From NCBI RefSeq assembly GCF_000152845.1, contig NZ_CH902584.1, forward strand, positions 732,620 through 796,619: a DNA stretch of 64,000 bases. The letters are read 5' to 3'. Of the stretch, positions 27,348 to 36,996 are shown one piece after another. A program made the translations under genes and the position numbers. Below the pieces are notes generated by a model. It did no database searches, was not told where the DNA came from, and worked only from the letters and a program-made list of their open reading frames with translations. The DNA is from Roseovarius sp. 217. Lineage in GTDB: Bacteria > Pseudomonadota > Alphaproteobacteria > Rhodobacterales > Rhodobacteraceae. The first letter of the stretch is position 1; each line of letters starts with the position of its first letter.

Positions 27348-27965
27348 ATGTCTATCATGAAACTACTACAGCAGGCGCAGGGCGGTCAGGGCCTTGGGCA
27401 ACTCGCGGCGCAACTTGGTCTTGATCAAAGCACGGCGAACCAGTTGACGCAGATGTTGGCCCCAGCCATCGGATCAGCCGCCAAGCAGCGCGCGCAGCAA
27501 GGCGGCATTGAGAATGTCCTTGGTGCCCTGCGCGGCGAGGATCAGGCGCCGATGTTCGAGGACGCTGAGGCCGCAGCAAGCCCGCAAGGTCAGGCACAGG
27601 GCATGGCCTTTCTCGAACAGCTGATGGGCGGGCGGCAAGAGGCCGAAGGCTTGGCGCAAGAGGCGGCGCAACGTGCCGGAGTGGACATGACAAAGGTCAG
27701 CCAATTTCTTCCGGCACTCGCTGCGATGGCACAGGGCGGCTTGCAAAAGCAGATGCCCGACAGTCAGATTGACGGGTTGATGCAGGCCTTTTCGGGCGGC
27801 GGGCAAGCCTCCGGTGGGGGCCTCATGGGCATGATCGGCGGCTTGTTGGGCGGTTCCTCCAAGGGCGAGGCGGGTGGCCCGGATATGTCCAACCTGTTGA
27901 AAATGTTTGATGAAGATGGGGATGGTTCGCCCTTGGACGATATCCTTGGGAAATTTATGCGCTAA
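27348..27965 (+). CDS. DUF937-like Gln/Gly-rich protein
   Basis: A 205-residue protein rich in Gln, Ala and Gly. The repeated helical pattern (LAAQLGLDQSTANQLTQMLAPAI near the N-terminus, later VDMTKVSQFLPALAAMA) resembles the DUF937 family related to YidB. A glycine-rich linker (SGGGLMGMIGGLLGG) precedes a C-terminal DEDGDGSPLDDIL, which contains a DxDxDG calcium-loop-like motif. No signal peptide. Function not known. Confidence 0.75.
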   Translation: MSIMKLLQQAQGGQGLGQLAAQLGLDQSTANQLTQMLAPAIGSAAKQRAQQGGIENVLGALRGEDQAPMFEDAEAAASPQGQAQGMAFLEQLMGGRQEAEGLAQEAAQRAGVDMTKVSQFLPALAAMAQGGLQKQMPDSQIDGLMQAFSGGGQASGGGLMGMIGGLLGGSSKGEAGGPDMSNLLKMFDEDGDGSPLDDILGKFMR

Positions 27966-27983
27966 ACCGGGCATCTGGGATTG

Positions 27984-28009
27984 AACGGGCTGCCCTTGGC
28001 GGCCCGTTT
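27984..28009 (+). terminator. Stem-loop after the DUF937-like gene
   Basis: AACGGGCTGCC (27984-27994) pairs with GGCGGCCCGTT (27998-28008) over 11 positions including one T-G pair, with a 3-base loop and a short T run after. It lies 18 bases after the stop. Confidence 0.6.
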
Positions 28010-28050
28010 GCGGTAGGCTGATCGGAATGCTGCCAGAAACAGGTATTGCG

Positions 28051-28788
28051 ATGTTCCGTGCGTTAGTCGTGTTGATGCTGCTATCCTTGCCAGCGTTTGC
28101 AACCGAGCGGTTCGGCGATTATGCGCCGGTCGATTTCGGCCCGCGCGGCCCCTCCGCGTTTCCTGTGCATGGCATCGACGTGGCGCGCTTTCAGAACGAG
28201 ATTGATTGGCCGCGTGTATTTCTGGCCGGGGTGGCCTTTGCCTTTATCAAGGCTACCGAGGGCGGCGATCTCAAGGATGCGCAATTCGACCGTAACTGGC
28301 AGTTGGCCGCGCGTGAGGGCATTCCGCGCGGGGCCTATCATTTCTACTATTTCTGCACCCCGCCCGAGGTGCAGGCGCAATGGTTCATCCAGAATGTGCC
28401 GCGCCGGGGCCGCGCTTTGCCCCCCGTGCTTGACATGGAATGGAACCCATTTTCGCCGACCTGCGTGGTGCGCCCACCGGGGGCAGAGGTGCGGCGTCAG
28501 GCGCGGATATTCCTGGATATCGTGGAGCGTCATTTCGGACAGCGCCCGATCATCTACACCACGCCGGAATTCTACCGTGAGACGGGTATCGGACAGCTCG
28601 AGGGTGTCGAATTCTGGCTGCGCTCCGTCGCGCAAACACCGGATAAGGTCTATCCTGAACAGCGCTGGACCTTTTGGCAATATACGGGAAGCGGAGTTGT
28701 GCCGGGGGTCGAGGGTGGTGTGGACATCAACGTCTTTGCCGGAACGGCCGCAGATTGGCAAAGATGGCTTGGCGCTCATTGGAAATAG
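28051..28788 (+). CDS. Glycoside hydrolase family 25 (lysozyme-type) secreted protein
   Basis: An exported protein of about 245 residues. The signal peptide (FRALVVLMLLSLPAFA) is followed by a GH25 barrel. HGIDVARFQNEIDW holds the first catalytic Asp, FIKATEGG is the family landmark, and LDMEWN holds the Asp/Glu pair. FWQYTGSG and GVDINVFAG close the fold. Predicted to cleave peptidoglycan in the periplasm or outside. An in-frame ATG at 28027 is the alternative start. Confidence 0.88.
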   Translation: MFRALVVLMLLSLPAFATERFGDYAPVDFGPRGPSAFPVHGIDVARFQNEIDWPRVFLAGVAFAFIKATEGGDLKDAQFDRNWQLAAREGIPRGAYHFYYFCTPPEVQAQWFIQNVPRRGRALPPVLDMEWNPFSPTCVVRPPGAEVRRQARIFLDIVERHFGQRPIIYTTPEFYRETGIGQLEGVEFWLRSVAQTPDKVYPEQRWTFWQYTGSGVVPGVEGGVDINVFAGTAADWQRWLGAHWK

Positions 28789-28817
28789 GGGGCACCGGAT
28801 GGCACCCCCTTTGTTTT
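28787..28817 (+). terminator. Terminator between convergent GH25 and FAD-dehydrogenase genes
   Basis: AGGGGG (28787-28792) pairs with CCCCCT (28805-28810), with an inner CC/GG pair and a CA/CA internal mismatch, followed by TTGTTTT. The next gene ends at 28819 on the other strand, so it may serve both. Confidence 0.6.
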
Positions 28818-28818
28818 C

Positions 28819-31326
28819 TTAGCTGTCCTTGCGGATCGTCTCGTTCTTCGAGTCATAGGGGCTGTCGCAGGTCACGACCGCATCCCAGAGCTGATCGAGC
28901 ATCTTGACCTTGAGTTTGGTGCCCTCAACCGCCTGTTCAGGTTTGACATAGCCCATGCCGATGGATTTCCCGAAGGCCACAGAATACCCGCCCGAGGTCA
29001 GGCGACCCACGCGCTCGCCCTCGGGCGTGTAGAGCACCTCACGGCCCCAGGGATCGGCATCCTGCGGCCCGTCGATCAAGAGCGTGCAGCATTTCGCCCG
29101 CACGCCGGTTTCGACCATCCGGGCCTTGCCACGGAACTCCTTGTCCAGATCGACAAAGCGCGGCAGATCGGCCTCGAGCGGGGTGGCGTCGCGGCCCAGT
29201 TCGTTGCCAAAGGCGCGATAGCTCTTTTCCTGCCGCAGCCAGTTCTGCGCGCGGGCCCCCACCAGCTTCATTCCGTGCGTCTCACCTGCCTTTTCCAGCA
29301 GGTCGAAGAGGTAGGCCTGCATCTCGATCGGGTGATGCAATTCCCAACCCAACTCGCCGGTATAGGCGACGCGGATGGCATTGACCGGGCACATGCCCAA
29401 TTCGATTCGCTGCGCCGAGAGCCACGGGAAACGCTTGTTGCTGAGCGCAGTTGCCGGATCGGCATCTTTGATCACCTCAGTGAGCACCGCGCGCGATTTC
29501 GGCCCGGCGATGGCAAAGACCCCCCATTGCGTCGTGACGTCCTGAATTTCGACATAGCCGAACTGAGGCGTCATATCCTCGGCCGATTTACGCAGGTAAT
29601 CGGCATCGTATTCCGTCCAAGCTCCAGCAGAGACGAGGTAATATTCATGCTCCTTGAGGCGCACGATGGTGTATTCCGTACGCGTCGTGCCATGCTCAGT
29701 CAGCGCATAGGTCAGGTTGATGCGGCCCACCTTGGGCAGTTTGTTGCAGGTGAACCAATCAAGGAAGGCGGTCGCCCCCGGCCCCTTGACCATATGTTTG
29801 GAAAACGCGGTGGCGTCGATCAGGCCCACGCCCTCACGGATCGCGCGCGCCTCTTCCACGGCATATTGCCACCAGCCGCCGCGCCGAAAACTGCGGGCAT
29901 CGTGGTCAAAGTTTTCGGGCGCATCGAGAGGCCCGTAATAGTTGGGACGTTCCCAGCCATTTACGAAACCGAATTGCGCGCCGCGCTTCTTTTGCCGGTC
30001 ATAAGCGGGCGCGGTGCGCAGCGGGCGACAGGCCGGGCGCTCTTCATCCGGGTGGTGCAGGATATAGACGTGATCGTAGCACTCTTCGTTCTTGCGCGCG
30101 GCAAACTCGGTCGTCATCCAGTTCGACGAATAGCGCTTGGGATCAAGGCTCGCCATGTCGATCTCGGCCTCGCCATTGACCATCAACTGCGCGAGGTAAT
30201 AGCCGGTGCCGCCTGCGGCGGTGATGCCAAAGCTGAAGCCCTCGGCCAGCCACATGTTGCGCAGCCCCGGTGCGGGACCGACCAGCGGGTTACCATCGGG
30301 CGTATAGCAGATCGGGCCGTTGAAATCATCCTTGAGCCCCGATTCCTCACAGGACGGGATGCGGTGGATCATCGCCATATACTGCTCTTCGATCCGCTCC
30401 AGTGCTAGCGGGAACAGGTCGGCGCGGAAACTGTCCGGCACGCCATACTCAAAACAGGCGGGGGCGTTTTTCTCATAAACACCAAGAATCCAGCCGCCGC
30501 GCTCTTCGCGCACATAGCTCTGCGCATCGGCATCGCGCACCACAGGATGCTCCTTGCCGCCATTCTTGCGGAATTCGACCAATGCCGGGTCCTGATCCAT
30601 CACGACAAACTGATGCTCAACGGGGATTGCCGGGATCTTGATGCCCAGCTTCTTGGCGGTGGTCTGCGCATGGTTGCCGCTTGCGGTCACGACATGCTCG
30701 GCCGTGATGACGATCTGCTCGTCCGACGGCACCAGATTGCCACCCTTTTCCACCATCTTGGTGCAGGTCACTTCCCACGCGCTGCCCGTCCAATGAAACG
30801 CATCCGCCTGCCACTTGCGCTCGATCATCACGCCCCGCTGGCGCGCGCCTTTGGCCATCGCCTGCGTCACATCGGCGGGGTTAATATAGCCGTCGGTGTT
30901 GTGATAGAGCGCGCCCTTGAGGTCAGAGGTATTGATCAGCGGCCAGCGCGCCTTGATCTCATCAGGTGTCAGCCATTCGTATGGAACGCCGCAGGTCTCG
31001 GCAGTTGAAGCATATAGCCTATACTCATCCATCCGCTCGTCTGTCTGCGCCATGCGCAGGTTGCCCACGACGGCAAAGCCAGCATTGAGCCCGGTCTCGG
31101 CCTCCAGCGTCTTGTAGAAATCGACCGAATACTTGTGAATATGCGTGGTCGCAAACGACATGTTGAAGAGAGGCAGCAGTCCGGCCGCATGCCACGTCGA
31201 ACCAGAGGTCAGCTCGTCGCGCTCCAGCAGCATGACATCCTCCCACCCGGCCTTGGCCAGATGATAGGCAATCGAGGTGCCAACGGCCCCACCGCCGACG
31301 ACGAGGGCTTTGACCTGGGTTTTCAT
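28819..31326 (-). CDS. FAD-dependent dimethylglycine/sarcosine dehydrogenase-like protein with GcvT domain
   Basis: An 835-residue two-part enzyme. The N-terminal FAD oxidoreductase has the dinucleotide motif VVGGGAVGTSIAYHLAKAG and STWHAAGLLPLF, whose His is the usual covalent FAD attachment site in this family. From about residue 430 follows a GcvT-type tetrahydrofolate-binding aminomethyl domain (GLIDATAFSKHMVKGPGA) and its C-terminal barrel. Such enzymes oxidatively demethylate dimethylglycine, sarcosine or similar and pass the one-carbon unit to folate. The exact substrate is not determined. The start at 31326 is preceded by AAGGGAG. Divergent from panB. Confidence 0.86.
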   Translation of the reverse strand: MKTQVKALVVGGGAVGTSIAYHLAKAGWEDVMLLERDELTSGSTWHAAGLLPLFNMSFATTHIHKYSVDFYKTLEAETGLNAGFAVVGNLRMAQTDERMDEYRLYASTAETCGVPYEWLTPDEIKARWPLINTSDLKGALYHNTDGYINPADVTQAMAKGARQRGVMIERKWQADAFHWTGSAWEVTCTKMVEKGGNLVPSDEQIVITAEHVVTASGNHAQTTAKKLGIKIPAIPVEHQFVVMDQDPALVEFRKNGGKEHPVVRDADAQSYVREERGGWILGVYEKNAPACFEYGVPDSFRADLFPLALERIEEQYMAMIHRIPSCEESGLKDDFNGPICYTPDGNPLVGPAPGLRNMWLAEGFSFGITAAGGTGYYLAQLMVNGEAEIDMASLDPKRYSSNWMTTEFAARKNEECYDHVYILHHPDEERPACRPLRTAPAYDRQKKRGAQFGFVNGWERPNYYGPLDAPENFDHDARSFRRGGWWQYAVEEARAIREGVGLIDATAFSKHMVKGPGATAFLDWFTCNKLPKVGRINLTYALTEHGTTRTEYTIVRLKEHEYYLVSAGAWTEYDADYLRKSAEDMTPQFGYVEIQDVTTQWGVFAIAGPKSRAVLTEVIKDADPATALSNKRFPWLSAQRIELGMCPVNAIRVAYTGELGWELHHPIEMQAYLFDLLEKAGETHGMKLVGARAQNWLRQEKSYRAFGNELGRDATPLEADLPRFVDLDKEFRGKARMVETGVRAKCCTLLIDGPQDADPWGREVLYTPEGERVGRLTSGGYSVAFGKSIGMGYVKPEQAVEGTKLKVKMLDQLWDAVVTCDSPYDSKNETIRKDS

Positions 31327-31520
31327 GACGTGCGACTCCCTTCGGGTGACTTGAGTTGCGCGGATGTTTATCAATCCTGCCAATCCGCGCGCTGCCCATC
31401 CGACGCAACGCCGCACGAAAGCGACGTCGCGCCGGATCGCATACGAAAACAGAGGTGTGGATTTCTCTGACAAGGATTGGTAGCGTGCGCCGCAATGCAG
31501 AAATGACCGGAATTAAGCCT

Positions 31521-32348
31521 ATGAGCGCCACTGCCAACAAGACTGCCCCTCTGCCGGATGACATCCGTGCTATGAAAGGCGGCACGCCCATCGTCAGCCT
31601 GACGGCCTATACGACGCCAATGGCGCGCATGATGGACCACCATTGCGATTTCGTGCTGGTGGGCGACAGCGTGGGAATGGTGGTGCATGGCCTGCCCTCG
31701 ACCCTCGGTGTGACGATGGAGATAATGATCCTGCACGGTCAGGCGGTCGCGCGCGGCCTCAGCCACTCCATGCTGGTGATCGACATGCCCTTCGGCTCTT
31801 ACGAGGAAAGCCCGGAGCAGGCCTTTCGCAACGCGGCTCGTATCCTGCGAGAGACGGGTGCTGCGGCGGTCAAGCTTGAGGGTGGGCGGCACATGGCCGA
31901 CACCATCGCCTTTCTCGTGGCGCGCGGCGTGCCGGTGATGGCGCATATTGGCCTCACGCCGCAATCCATCAACACGCTTGGCGGGTATAAGGTTCAGGGG
32001 CGCGGCGATGCCGCCGAGACGCTCTTGGCCGATGCCCGCGCCGTCAGCGCGGCGGGGGCTTTTTCGGTGGTGCTGGAAAAGGTCACAGCCACGCTCGCCG
32101 ACCGCATCACCGCCGAAATCCCCATTCCCACCATCGGCATCGGCGCCTCAGTGGGCTGTGACGGACAAATCCTCGTGGTCGATGACATGCTGGGGCTTTT
32201 CACCGAGTTCAAACCGAAATTCGTCAAGCGCTATGCAAGTTTGGGCGCAGAGGGCGAGGCCGCCATCGCGGCCTATGCCGCCGAGGTGCGCGCACGGACA
32301 TTCCCCGCGCCCGAACATACCTTTGCCGACAAGGCTCCTCGCGGATGA
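31521..32348 (+). CDS. panB: 3-methyl-2-oxobutanoate hydroxymethyltransferase
   Basis: First committed step of pantothenate synthesis, making ketopantoate with methylene-tetrahydrofolate. Metal- and substrate-binding landmarks are [19 protein letters not shown] near residue 45 and [18 protein letters not shown]. The catalytic region [18 protein letters not shown] is near residue 190. ATG at 31521 is chosen ([11 protein letters not shown]); an in-frame ATG at 31503 would add six residues. Overlaps panC by 4 bases. Confidence 0.94.
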   Translation: MSATANKTAPLPDDIRAMKGGTPIVSLTAYTTPMARMMDHHCDFVLVGDSVGMVVHGLPSTLGVTMEIMILHGQAVARGLSHSMLVIDMPFGSYEESPEQAFRNAARILRETGAAAVKLEGGRHMADTIAFLVARGVPVMAHIGLTPQSINTLGGYKVQGRGDAAETLLADARAVSAAGAFSVVLEKVTATLADRITAEIPIPTIGIGASVGCDGQILVVDDMLGLFTEFKPKFVKRYASLGAEGEAAIAAYAAEVRARTFPAPEHTFADKAPRG

Positions 32349-33193
32349 GCGCGCCCATTCTGCGCGACGTTGGCGCATTGCGTGCGGCCACCCGGCCTTG
32401 GATTCTTGCGGGCGAGACGATTGGCGTGGTGCCCACCATGGGCGCGCTGCATGACGGGCATCTGTCGTTGGTGGCGGCGGCCAAGGCGCGCTGCGACCGG
32501 GTGCTGGTGACCATCTTTGTCAATCCCAAGCAGTTCAACAATCCCGAAGACCTCAAGAACTACCCAAGGACTGAGACCGAGGACGCACGCAAGCTGGAGC
32601 GCTTCGCGGTGGATGCCCTCTGGGTACCGGCGGGCGATCAGATGTATCCGGCGCATTTCGCCACCACGGTTTCGGTGGCCGGTCTCACCGATGTGATGGA
32701 GGGCGTCTATCGCCCCGGACATTTTGACGGAATGGCCACGGTCGTGACCAAGCTCTTTACCCAGACAGCGGCCACCGACGCCTTTTTTGGCGAAAAGGAC
32801 TATCAGCAACTGATGGTCGTGCGCCGGATGGCGGCGGATCTGGATATTCCAATCACCGTACATGGCTGCCCGACGATCCGCGAGATTGACGGTCTGGCCA
32901 TGGCCTCGCGCAACCTGCTTTTGTCGGACCGCGCCCGCACCACGGCGCCCGTGCTGCATGAGGTGATGGAGCAGATCGCCGCAGGGCTACGCGCGGGGTC
33001 GGAGTTTGACGGGTTACAGGCCGAGGCAATAGCGCGGCTGGACCGAGCGGGTTTTACCGGGGTCGATTATCTGGACCTGCGGGCCCAAGACGATCTGTCG
33101 GCCTTAGCGGCCCCCACACGCCCCGCCAGGCTCTTCGCCGCCGCTTGGCTCGCGGGGGTGCGCCTGATCGACAATATTGCAATCGGCAGCTGA
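32345..33193 (+). CDS. panC: Pantothenate synthetase
   Basis: Joins pantoate and beta-alanine with ATP, completing pantothenate. A 282-residue enzyme with [15 protein letters not shown] (HIGH-like) near residue 32, [15 protein letters not shown] near residue 150 and the MASRNLLLS (KMSKS-like) segment near residue 185. Translationally coupled to panB by an ATGA overlap. No panD is present in this window. Confidence 0.95.
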   Translation: MSAPILRDVGALRAATRPWILAGETIGVVPTMGALHDGHLSLVAAAKARCDRVLVTIFVNPKQFNNPEDLKNYPRTETEDARKLERFAVDALWVPAGDQMYPAHFATTVSVAGLTDVMEGVYRPGHFDGMATVVTKLFTQTAATDAFFGEKDYQQLMVVRRMAADLDIPITVHGCPTIREIDGLAMASRNLLLSDRARTTAPVLHEVMEQIAAGLRAGSEFDGLQAEAIARLDRAGFTGVDYLDLRAQDDLSALAAPTRPARLFAAAWLAGVRLIDNIAIGS

Positions 33194-33211
33194 GCGGCTT
33201 CATCATTCCAT

Positions 33212-33259
33212 AAATACTCAAATTCCTGCGCCTGCGGCCTGCGCAGGTGTTGAGTATTT
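33212..33259. terminator. Two-part hairpin between convergent panC and M20 genes
   Basis: AAATACTCAA (33212-33221) pairs with TTGAGTATTT (33250-33259), and inside it CCTGCGC (33225-33231) pairs with GCGCAGG (33241-33247). The AT-rich ends give A and T runs on both strands, so it could terminate both convergent genes. Confidence 0.65.
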
Positions 33260-33273
33260 GCAGAACATTGAAT

Positions 33274-34554
33274 TCACGGCCCCAGCAGCTCCACAAGCGC
33301 AAGCGCCATCACCAGCGCGGACTGTTCCATATCCTCGATCCCCACATATTCATCCGGCTTATGCGCCAGATCGAGGATGCCGGGACCATACGCGATGCAA
33401 TTCTTCAGCCGTCCGATCCGGTCGATATGTTTCTGGTCATAGGTGCCGGGGCTGACCACGTAATCCGCGGCATGGCCAAACACCTGAGCCACTGCCCGCG
33501 CCACCGCCCCCACCACCGGCGCATCGCGGTCGGTCATGGTGGGCAGGACGCGGTGCAATTCGCGGATCGTGTAGTCGAACCCCTGTCTGCCGGTGCGCAG
33601 GGTTTCCAGCAGGTTGCGGATTTCTGTCTCGACCGCATCAATGTTTTCTTCGATCAGAAACCGCCGGTCAATCACCATCCGGCAGCGATCCGGCACGCAG
33701 GGCGAGGGCAGGCCGGTATAATCGGCCGCCTGTTCTCGCTCGCCGCCATGAATGGAATTGATGTTGAGCGTGGAGTGCCGCGCGCCTTCCGGAACCACAG
33801 GCATCTCGGTGCGCCGCGCGGCTAATGCCGGGAAAAGATGCTCTTCCATCCGCGCGATCACCGCCCCCATATGACGCACCGCGCAATCGCCCAGAAAGGG
33901 CATGGAACCATGCGCAATCTCGCCGTGGGTCTCGATCTCGGCCCACCAGACGCCGCGATGCCCGAGGCAAATGCGATCCTTGCCCAAAGGTTCGGGGATG
34001 ATGACGTGATCCACCCGTCCGGGGCTGAAATAGCCGCGCTCTGCCAGATAGGCCACGCCGCCAAAGCCGCCTGATTCCTCGTCCGCCGTGCCGCTGATCT
34101 CGATCGCTCCGGCGTAATCGGGACAGGTGGCGATGAACGCCTCTGCCGCGATGATACTCGCCGCGAGCCCCCCCTTCATGTCGCAGGAACCACGCCCATA
34201 GATTTTGCCGTCGATCACGATCCCGCCAAAGGGGTCGACGCTCCACCCGTGACCCACCTCGACCACGTCGATATGGCTGTTGAAATGCACGCAAGGGCCG
34301 GGGCGCGCACCTTCGCGCCGCGCCAGAATATTCCAGCGCGGATGCCGGCCGCTGTCGCCCGGCGCGCCTTGGGCGCGGATCAGCTCTGTCGCGAACCCTG
34401 CCGCACGCAGGCGGCGGTCGAGATAGTCGCAAATCTCGCGGTAATTCTCGCCGGGGGGATTTAGCGTGGGAATGCGGATCAGGTCCTGCGTGAGCGCGAT
34501 CAGATCGTCGCGCCGCGCCAATATTTCAGCGTGCAGGCGGTCAACCAACGCCAT
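33274..34554 (-). CDS. M20 family ArgE/DapE-type deacylase
   Basis: A 426-residue zinc hydrolase. Metal-site landmarks are HFNSHIDVVEVG near residue 93, GRGSCDMKGGLAASI near residue 125 and the catalytic GTADEESGGFGG near residue 157. Family members deacylate N-acyl amino acids such as acetylornithine or succinyl-diaminopimelate; the sequence alone does not decide which. Its ATG overlaps the stop of the nitronate monooxygenase gene (TGATG). Confidence 0.86.
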   Translation of the reverse strand: MALVDRLHAEILARRDDLIALTQDLIRIPTLNPPGENYREICDYLDRRLRAAGFATELIRAQGAPGDSGRHPRWNILARREGARPGPCVHFNSHIDVVEVGHGWSVDPFGGIVIDGKIYGRGSCDMKGGLAASIIAAEAFIATCPDYAGAIEISGTADEESGGFGGVAYLAERGYFSPGRVDHVIIPEPLGKDRICLGHRGVWWAEIETHGEIAHGSMPFLGDCAVRHMGAVIARMEEHLFPALAARRTEMPVVPEGARHSTLNINSIHGGEREQAADYTGLPSPCVPDRCRMVIDRRFLIEENIDAVETEIRNLLETLRTGRQGFDYTIRELHRVLPTMTDRDAPVVGAVARAVAQVFGHAADYVVSPGTYDQKHIDRIGRLKNCIAYGPGILDLAHKPDEYVGIEDMEQSALVMALALVELLGP

Positions 34555-35516
34555 CAGGCCCAGCCCGGCGCGCGCCGGAGCAACGCCTCTGCCTCTTCGA
34601 CCATGCGCGTGATGATGTCGGCGACCGGCGGGCGGTCATGGATCAACCCCGTCGCTTCGCCAACAAACGTATTGGCGCTCTCGGGGTCACCTGTGGTCCA
34701 GCCCTCTGCCCAATCGGCCCGGGCAGCAATATTCTCGCGCAAACCATCGGGATCGTCATGCCAACGATCCGTCACCGGATTGCGCAGCACGCGCGCCGTA
34801 TACCGCGCGGGCCAACGTAGATTGCGCGCCGCATCCATCACCGTCGAGCGGATCGTCTGATCCCCCGTCGCCGAAATCGCCGCCTCGGTCATGGCCTCGG
34901 ATACCTGCGCCTCAGCCGAAGCCCAGAGGCGCGAGCCGATGAGCACGCCATCAGCCCCCAGCATGAGAGCGGCGGCCAATCCCCGCCCATCAGCAATGCC
35001 CCCTGCCGCGACCAAGAGCACCTCGGGCGCGCGACCAGCAAGCCAATCTGCCACCTCGGGCACCAGCGTGATCGTGCCGCGCCGCTCGCCATGGCCACCC
35101 GCCTCGGACCCCTGCGCCACGATGATCTGCGCGCCGCACTCCGTAGCGCGCTGCGCATCACGCAGGGTCTGAACCTGACAGATGAGCGGCACGCCGGCGT
35201 CGGCAATCCTTGGCGCAAACGGGGTCGGATCGCCAAATGAAAGGCAGAGCGCCGCCGGTTCGCGCGCCAGAACCTGATCCAGAACCGCAGGGTTTTCAGC
35301 CATTTTCCAGGTGATGAAACCGCAGCCCACCCGCGCATTCCCGGCCTCGGCAAAGGCCCCCTCCAGCCAGTCGGCATTTCCGTAGCCCCCGCCAATCAGG
35401 CCCAGCCCCCCCGCATGGGTCACAGCCGCCGCCAGCCGCCCCCCGGCAGCAAAGGCCATCGGCGCGCAGAGAATGGGATGGGTCAGGCCTAGGGCCGTGG
35501 TCAAACGGGTTCGCAT
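34554..35516 (-). CDS. Nitronate monooxygenase / 2-nitropropane dioxygenase family
   Basis: An FMN-dependent TIM-barrel oxidoreductase of about 320 residues. Landmarks are HPILCAPMAFAAGGRLAAAV at the N-terminus, IIVAQGSEAGGHGERRG near residue 140 (the catalytic His region) and LLVAAGGIADGRGLAAALMLGADGVLIGS for FMN phosphate binding. It oxidises alkyl nitronates or acts as an enoyl-type flavoprotein. ATG at 35516 (RTRLTTALG) is preferred over an in-frame ATG at 35537. Confidence 0.87.
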   Translation of the reverse strand: MRTRLTTALGLTHPILCAPMAFAAGGRLAAAVTHAGGLGLIGGGYGNADWLEGAFAEAGNARVGCGFITWKMAENPAVLDQVLAREPAALCLSFGDPTPFAPRIADAGVPLICQVQTLRDAQRATECGAQIIVAQGSEAGGHGERRGTITLVPEVADWLAGRAPEVLLVAAGGIADGRGLAAALMLGADGVLIGSRLWASAEAQVSEAMTEAAISATGDQTIRSTVMDAARNLRWPARYTARVLRNPVTDRWHDDPDGLRENIAARADWAEGWTTGDPESANTFVGEATGLIHDRPPVADIITRMVEEAEALLRRAPGWA

Positions 35517-35543
35517 GGGACTAGTATGCCCGTGCAAGTCCCC

Positions 35544-36200
35544 TCAGGACAAGAGGTCAGTGATCAGCTCCTGCAGGTCGGCGAAATCGGAAAAGGCCCG
35601 GTCATGGGCGATCTGCTCGATCGGTCCCTTGCGATAGCCCTCCGTGTAGAGAACAAAGGGCACGCCCGCCCGCGCCGCCGTTTCGGCATCGACCTCGCTG
35701 TCGCCGACAAAAACCACATCCCGCGCACCAAGCGCTGCGGCCGTGGCCTGAAGCGGCGCCGGGTCAGGTTTCCGCAAGGTCAGGCTGTCGCCGCCGATGA
35801 TCACCGGGAAATACCCGGCCAGCCCCAGATGTGCGAGGATCGAATGGGCCGGACCCTCGGGCTTGTTGGTGCAGAGACCAAGCGCCAGATCGGCCCCGGC
35901 CAGCCCGTCGAGCGCGCCCATCACACCCGGATAGACCGTCGTCAAGGTCACGGCGGTTTCATAATCGGCGATGAAGTCCTCGATCAGGCGGGCGCGCAAC
36001 GCGCCATCCCCCGCCCGCCCACGCGCCGTTAGGCAGCAGCTGATGAAATGCGGTACGCCGCTGCCTATGAAGCTTCGTGTTTCTTCGGGTGCGAAGGGAT
36101 CAAACCCATTCTGCACCATCAATCGGTTGGCGGCGGCGTGGATGTCCGGCGCGCTGTCGATCAATGTGCCATCAAGGTCGAAAACGACCGCACGGCTCAT
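35544..36200 (-). CDS. gph: Phosphoglycolate phosphatase-type HAD hydrolase
   Basis: A 218-residue HAD hydrolase. The nucleophile motif FDLDGTLIDSAPDIHAAANRL is at the very start, LGLCTNKPEGPAHSIL carries motif 2, and VFVGDSEVDAETAARAG is motif 4. It removes phosphoglycolate formed by DNA repair or oxygenase side reactions. It overlaps rpe by 4 bases; the rpe-gph pair is a recurrent arrangement in proteobacteria. Confidence 0.88.
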   Translation of the reverse strand: MSRAVVFDLDGTLIDSAPDIHAAANRLMVQNGFDPFAPEETRSFIGSGVPHFISCCLTARGRAGDGALRARLIEDFIADYETAVTLTTVYPGVMGALDGLAGADLALGLCTNKPEGPAHSILAHLGLAGYFPVIIGGDSLTLRKPDPAPLQATAAALGARDVVFVGDSEVDAETAARAGVPFVLYTEGYRKGPIEQIAHDRAFSDFADLQELITDLLS

Positions 36201-36898
36201 GCCATGGCACCGGTTGCCGCCTCTGCTGCGCGACGGATCGCGCGGATATTCTCGCCGTAGACGGCGGGATTGTCGACACTGCCGCCCTTGAAGACCGCAG
36301 ATCCCGCCACCAGCACATCCGCCCCGGCCGCCGCCATCAGCGGGGCGGTTTCCGTGGTGATGCCGCCGTCGATTTCAATATGGATGGGCCGGTCGCCGAT
36401 CATAGCGCGCAGCCGCTTGACCTTGTCGATCTGGCTGTGAATGAACTTCTGCCCGCCAAAGCCGGGGTTCACCGTCATCACGCAGATGAGATCCACCATG
36501 TCGAGCAGATGGTCGACCGCGTCGATCCCTGTGCCGGGATTGAGCGCCAGCCCCGCCTTGCACCCCGCACCACGAATGGCCTGCAAGGTGCGGTGGATAT
36601 GCGGCCCCGCCTCAAGATGCGCGGTCAGGATATCGGCCCCGGCCTGCGCGAAGGCGTCGATATAGGGATCGACCGGCGAAATCATCAGATGCACGTCCAT
36701 CACCGTCTTGATATGCGGGCGGATGGCGGCGCAGAGCGGCGGGCCAAAGGTTAGGTTGGGCACAAAATGCCCGTCCATCACATCGACATGAACCCAATCG
36801 CAGCCCTCGGCTTCGATGGCGCGGATCTCGGCCCCGAAGTTGGCGAAATCCGCCGAGAGGATGGAGGGGGCGATCTTGATCGAACGATTGAGGCTCAT
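36197..36898 (-). CDS. rpe: Ribulose-phosphate 3-epimerase
   Basis: Interconverts ribulose 5-phosphate and xylulose 5-phosphate in the pentose phosphate pathway. A 233-residue TIM barrel with IAPSILSADFANFG, HVDVMDGHFVPNLTFGPP, VMTVNPGFGGQKFI and the C-terminal IEIDGGITTETAPLM phosphate site. All catalytic His/Asp segments are present. Upstream gene of rpe-gph. Confidence 0.95.
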   Translation of the reverse strand: MSLNRSIKIAPSILSADFANFGAEIRAIEAEGCDWVHVDVMDGHFVPNLTFGPPLCAAIRPHIKTVMDVHLMISPVDPYIDAFAQAGADILTAHLEAGPHIHRTLQAIRGAGCKAGLALNPGTGIDAVDHLLDMVDLICVMTVNPGFGGQKFIHSQIDKVKRLRAMIGDRPIHIEIDGGITTETAPLMAAAGADVLVAGSAVFKGGSVDNPAVYGENIRAIRRAAEAATGAMA

Positions 36899-36996
36899 GG
36901 CAGAACTCCTCTAGGGTGCATGCAGGGGACATGCGCCGACTGAGGGTCGAGGTCAAGACCCTGAACCAGCGTGTCGCGACTGGAGAAGTGATTGTC

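Noticed and set aside
31327-31520. Glycine riboswitch ahead of the GcvT-domain dehydrogenase
   Set aside because: The divergent gap to panB shows no tandem aptamer-like structure.
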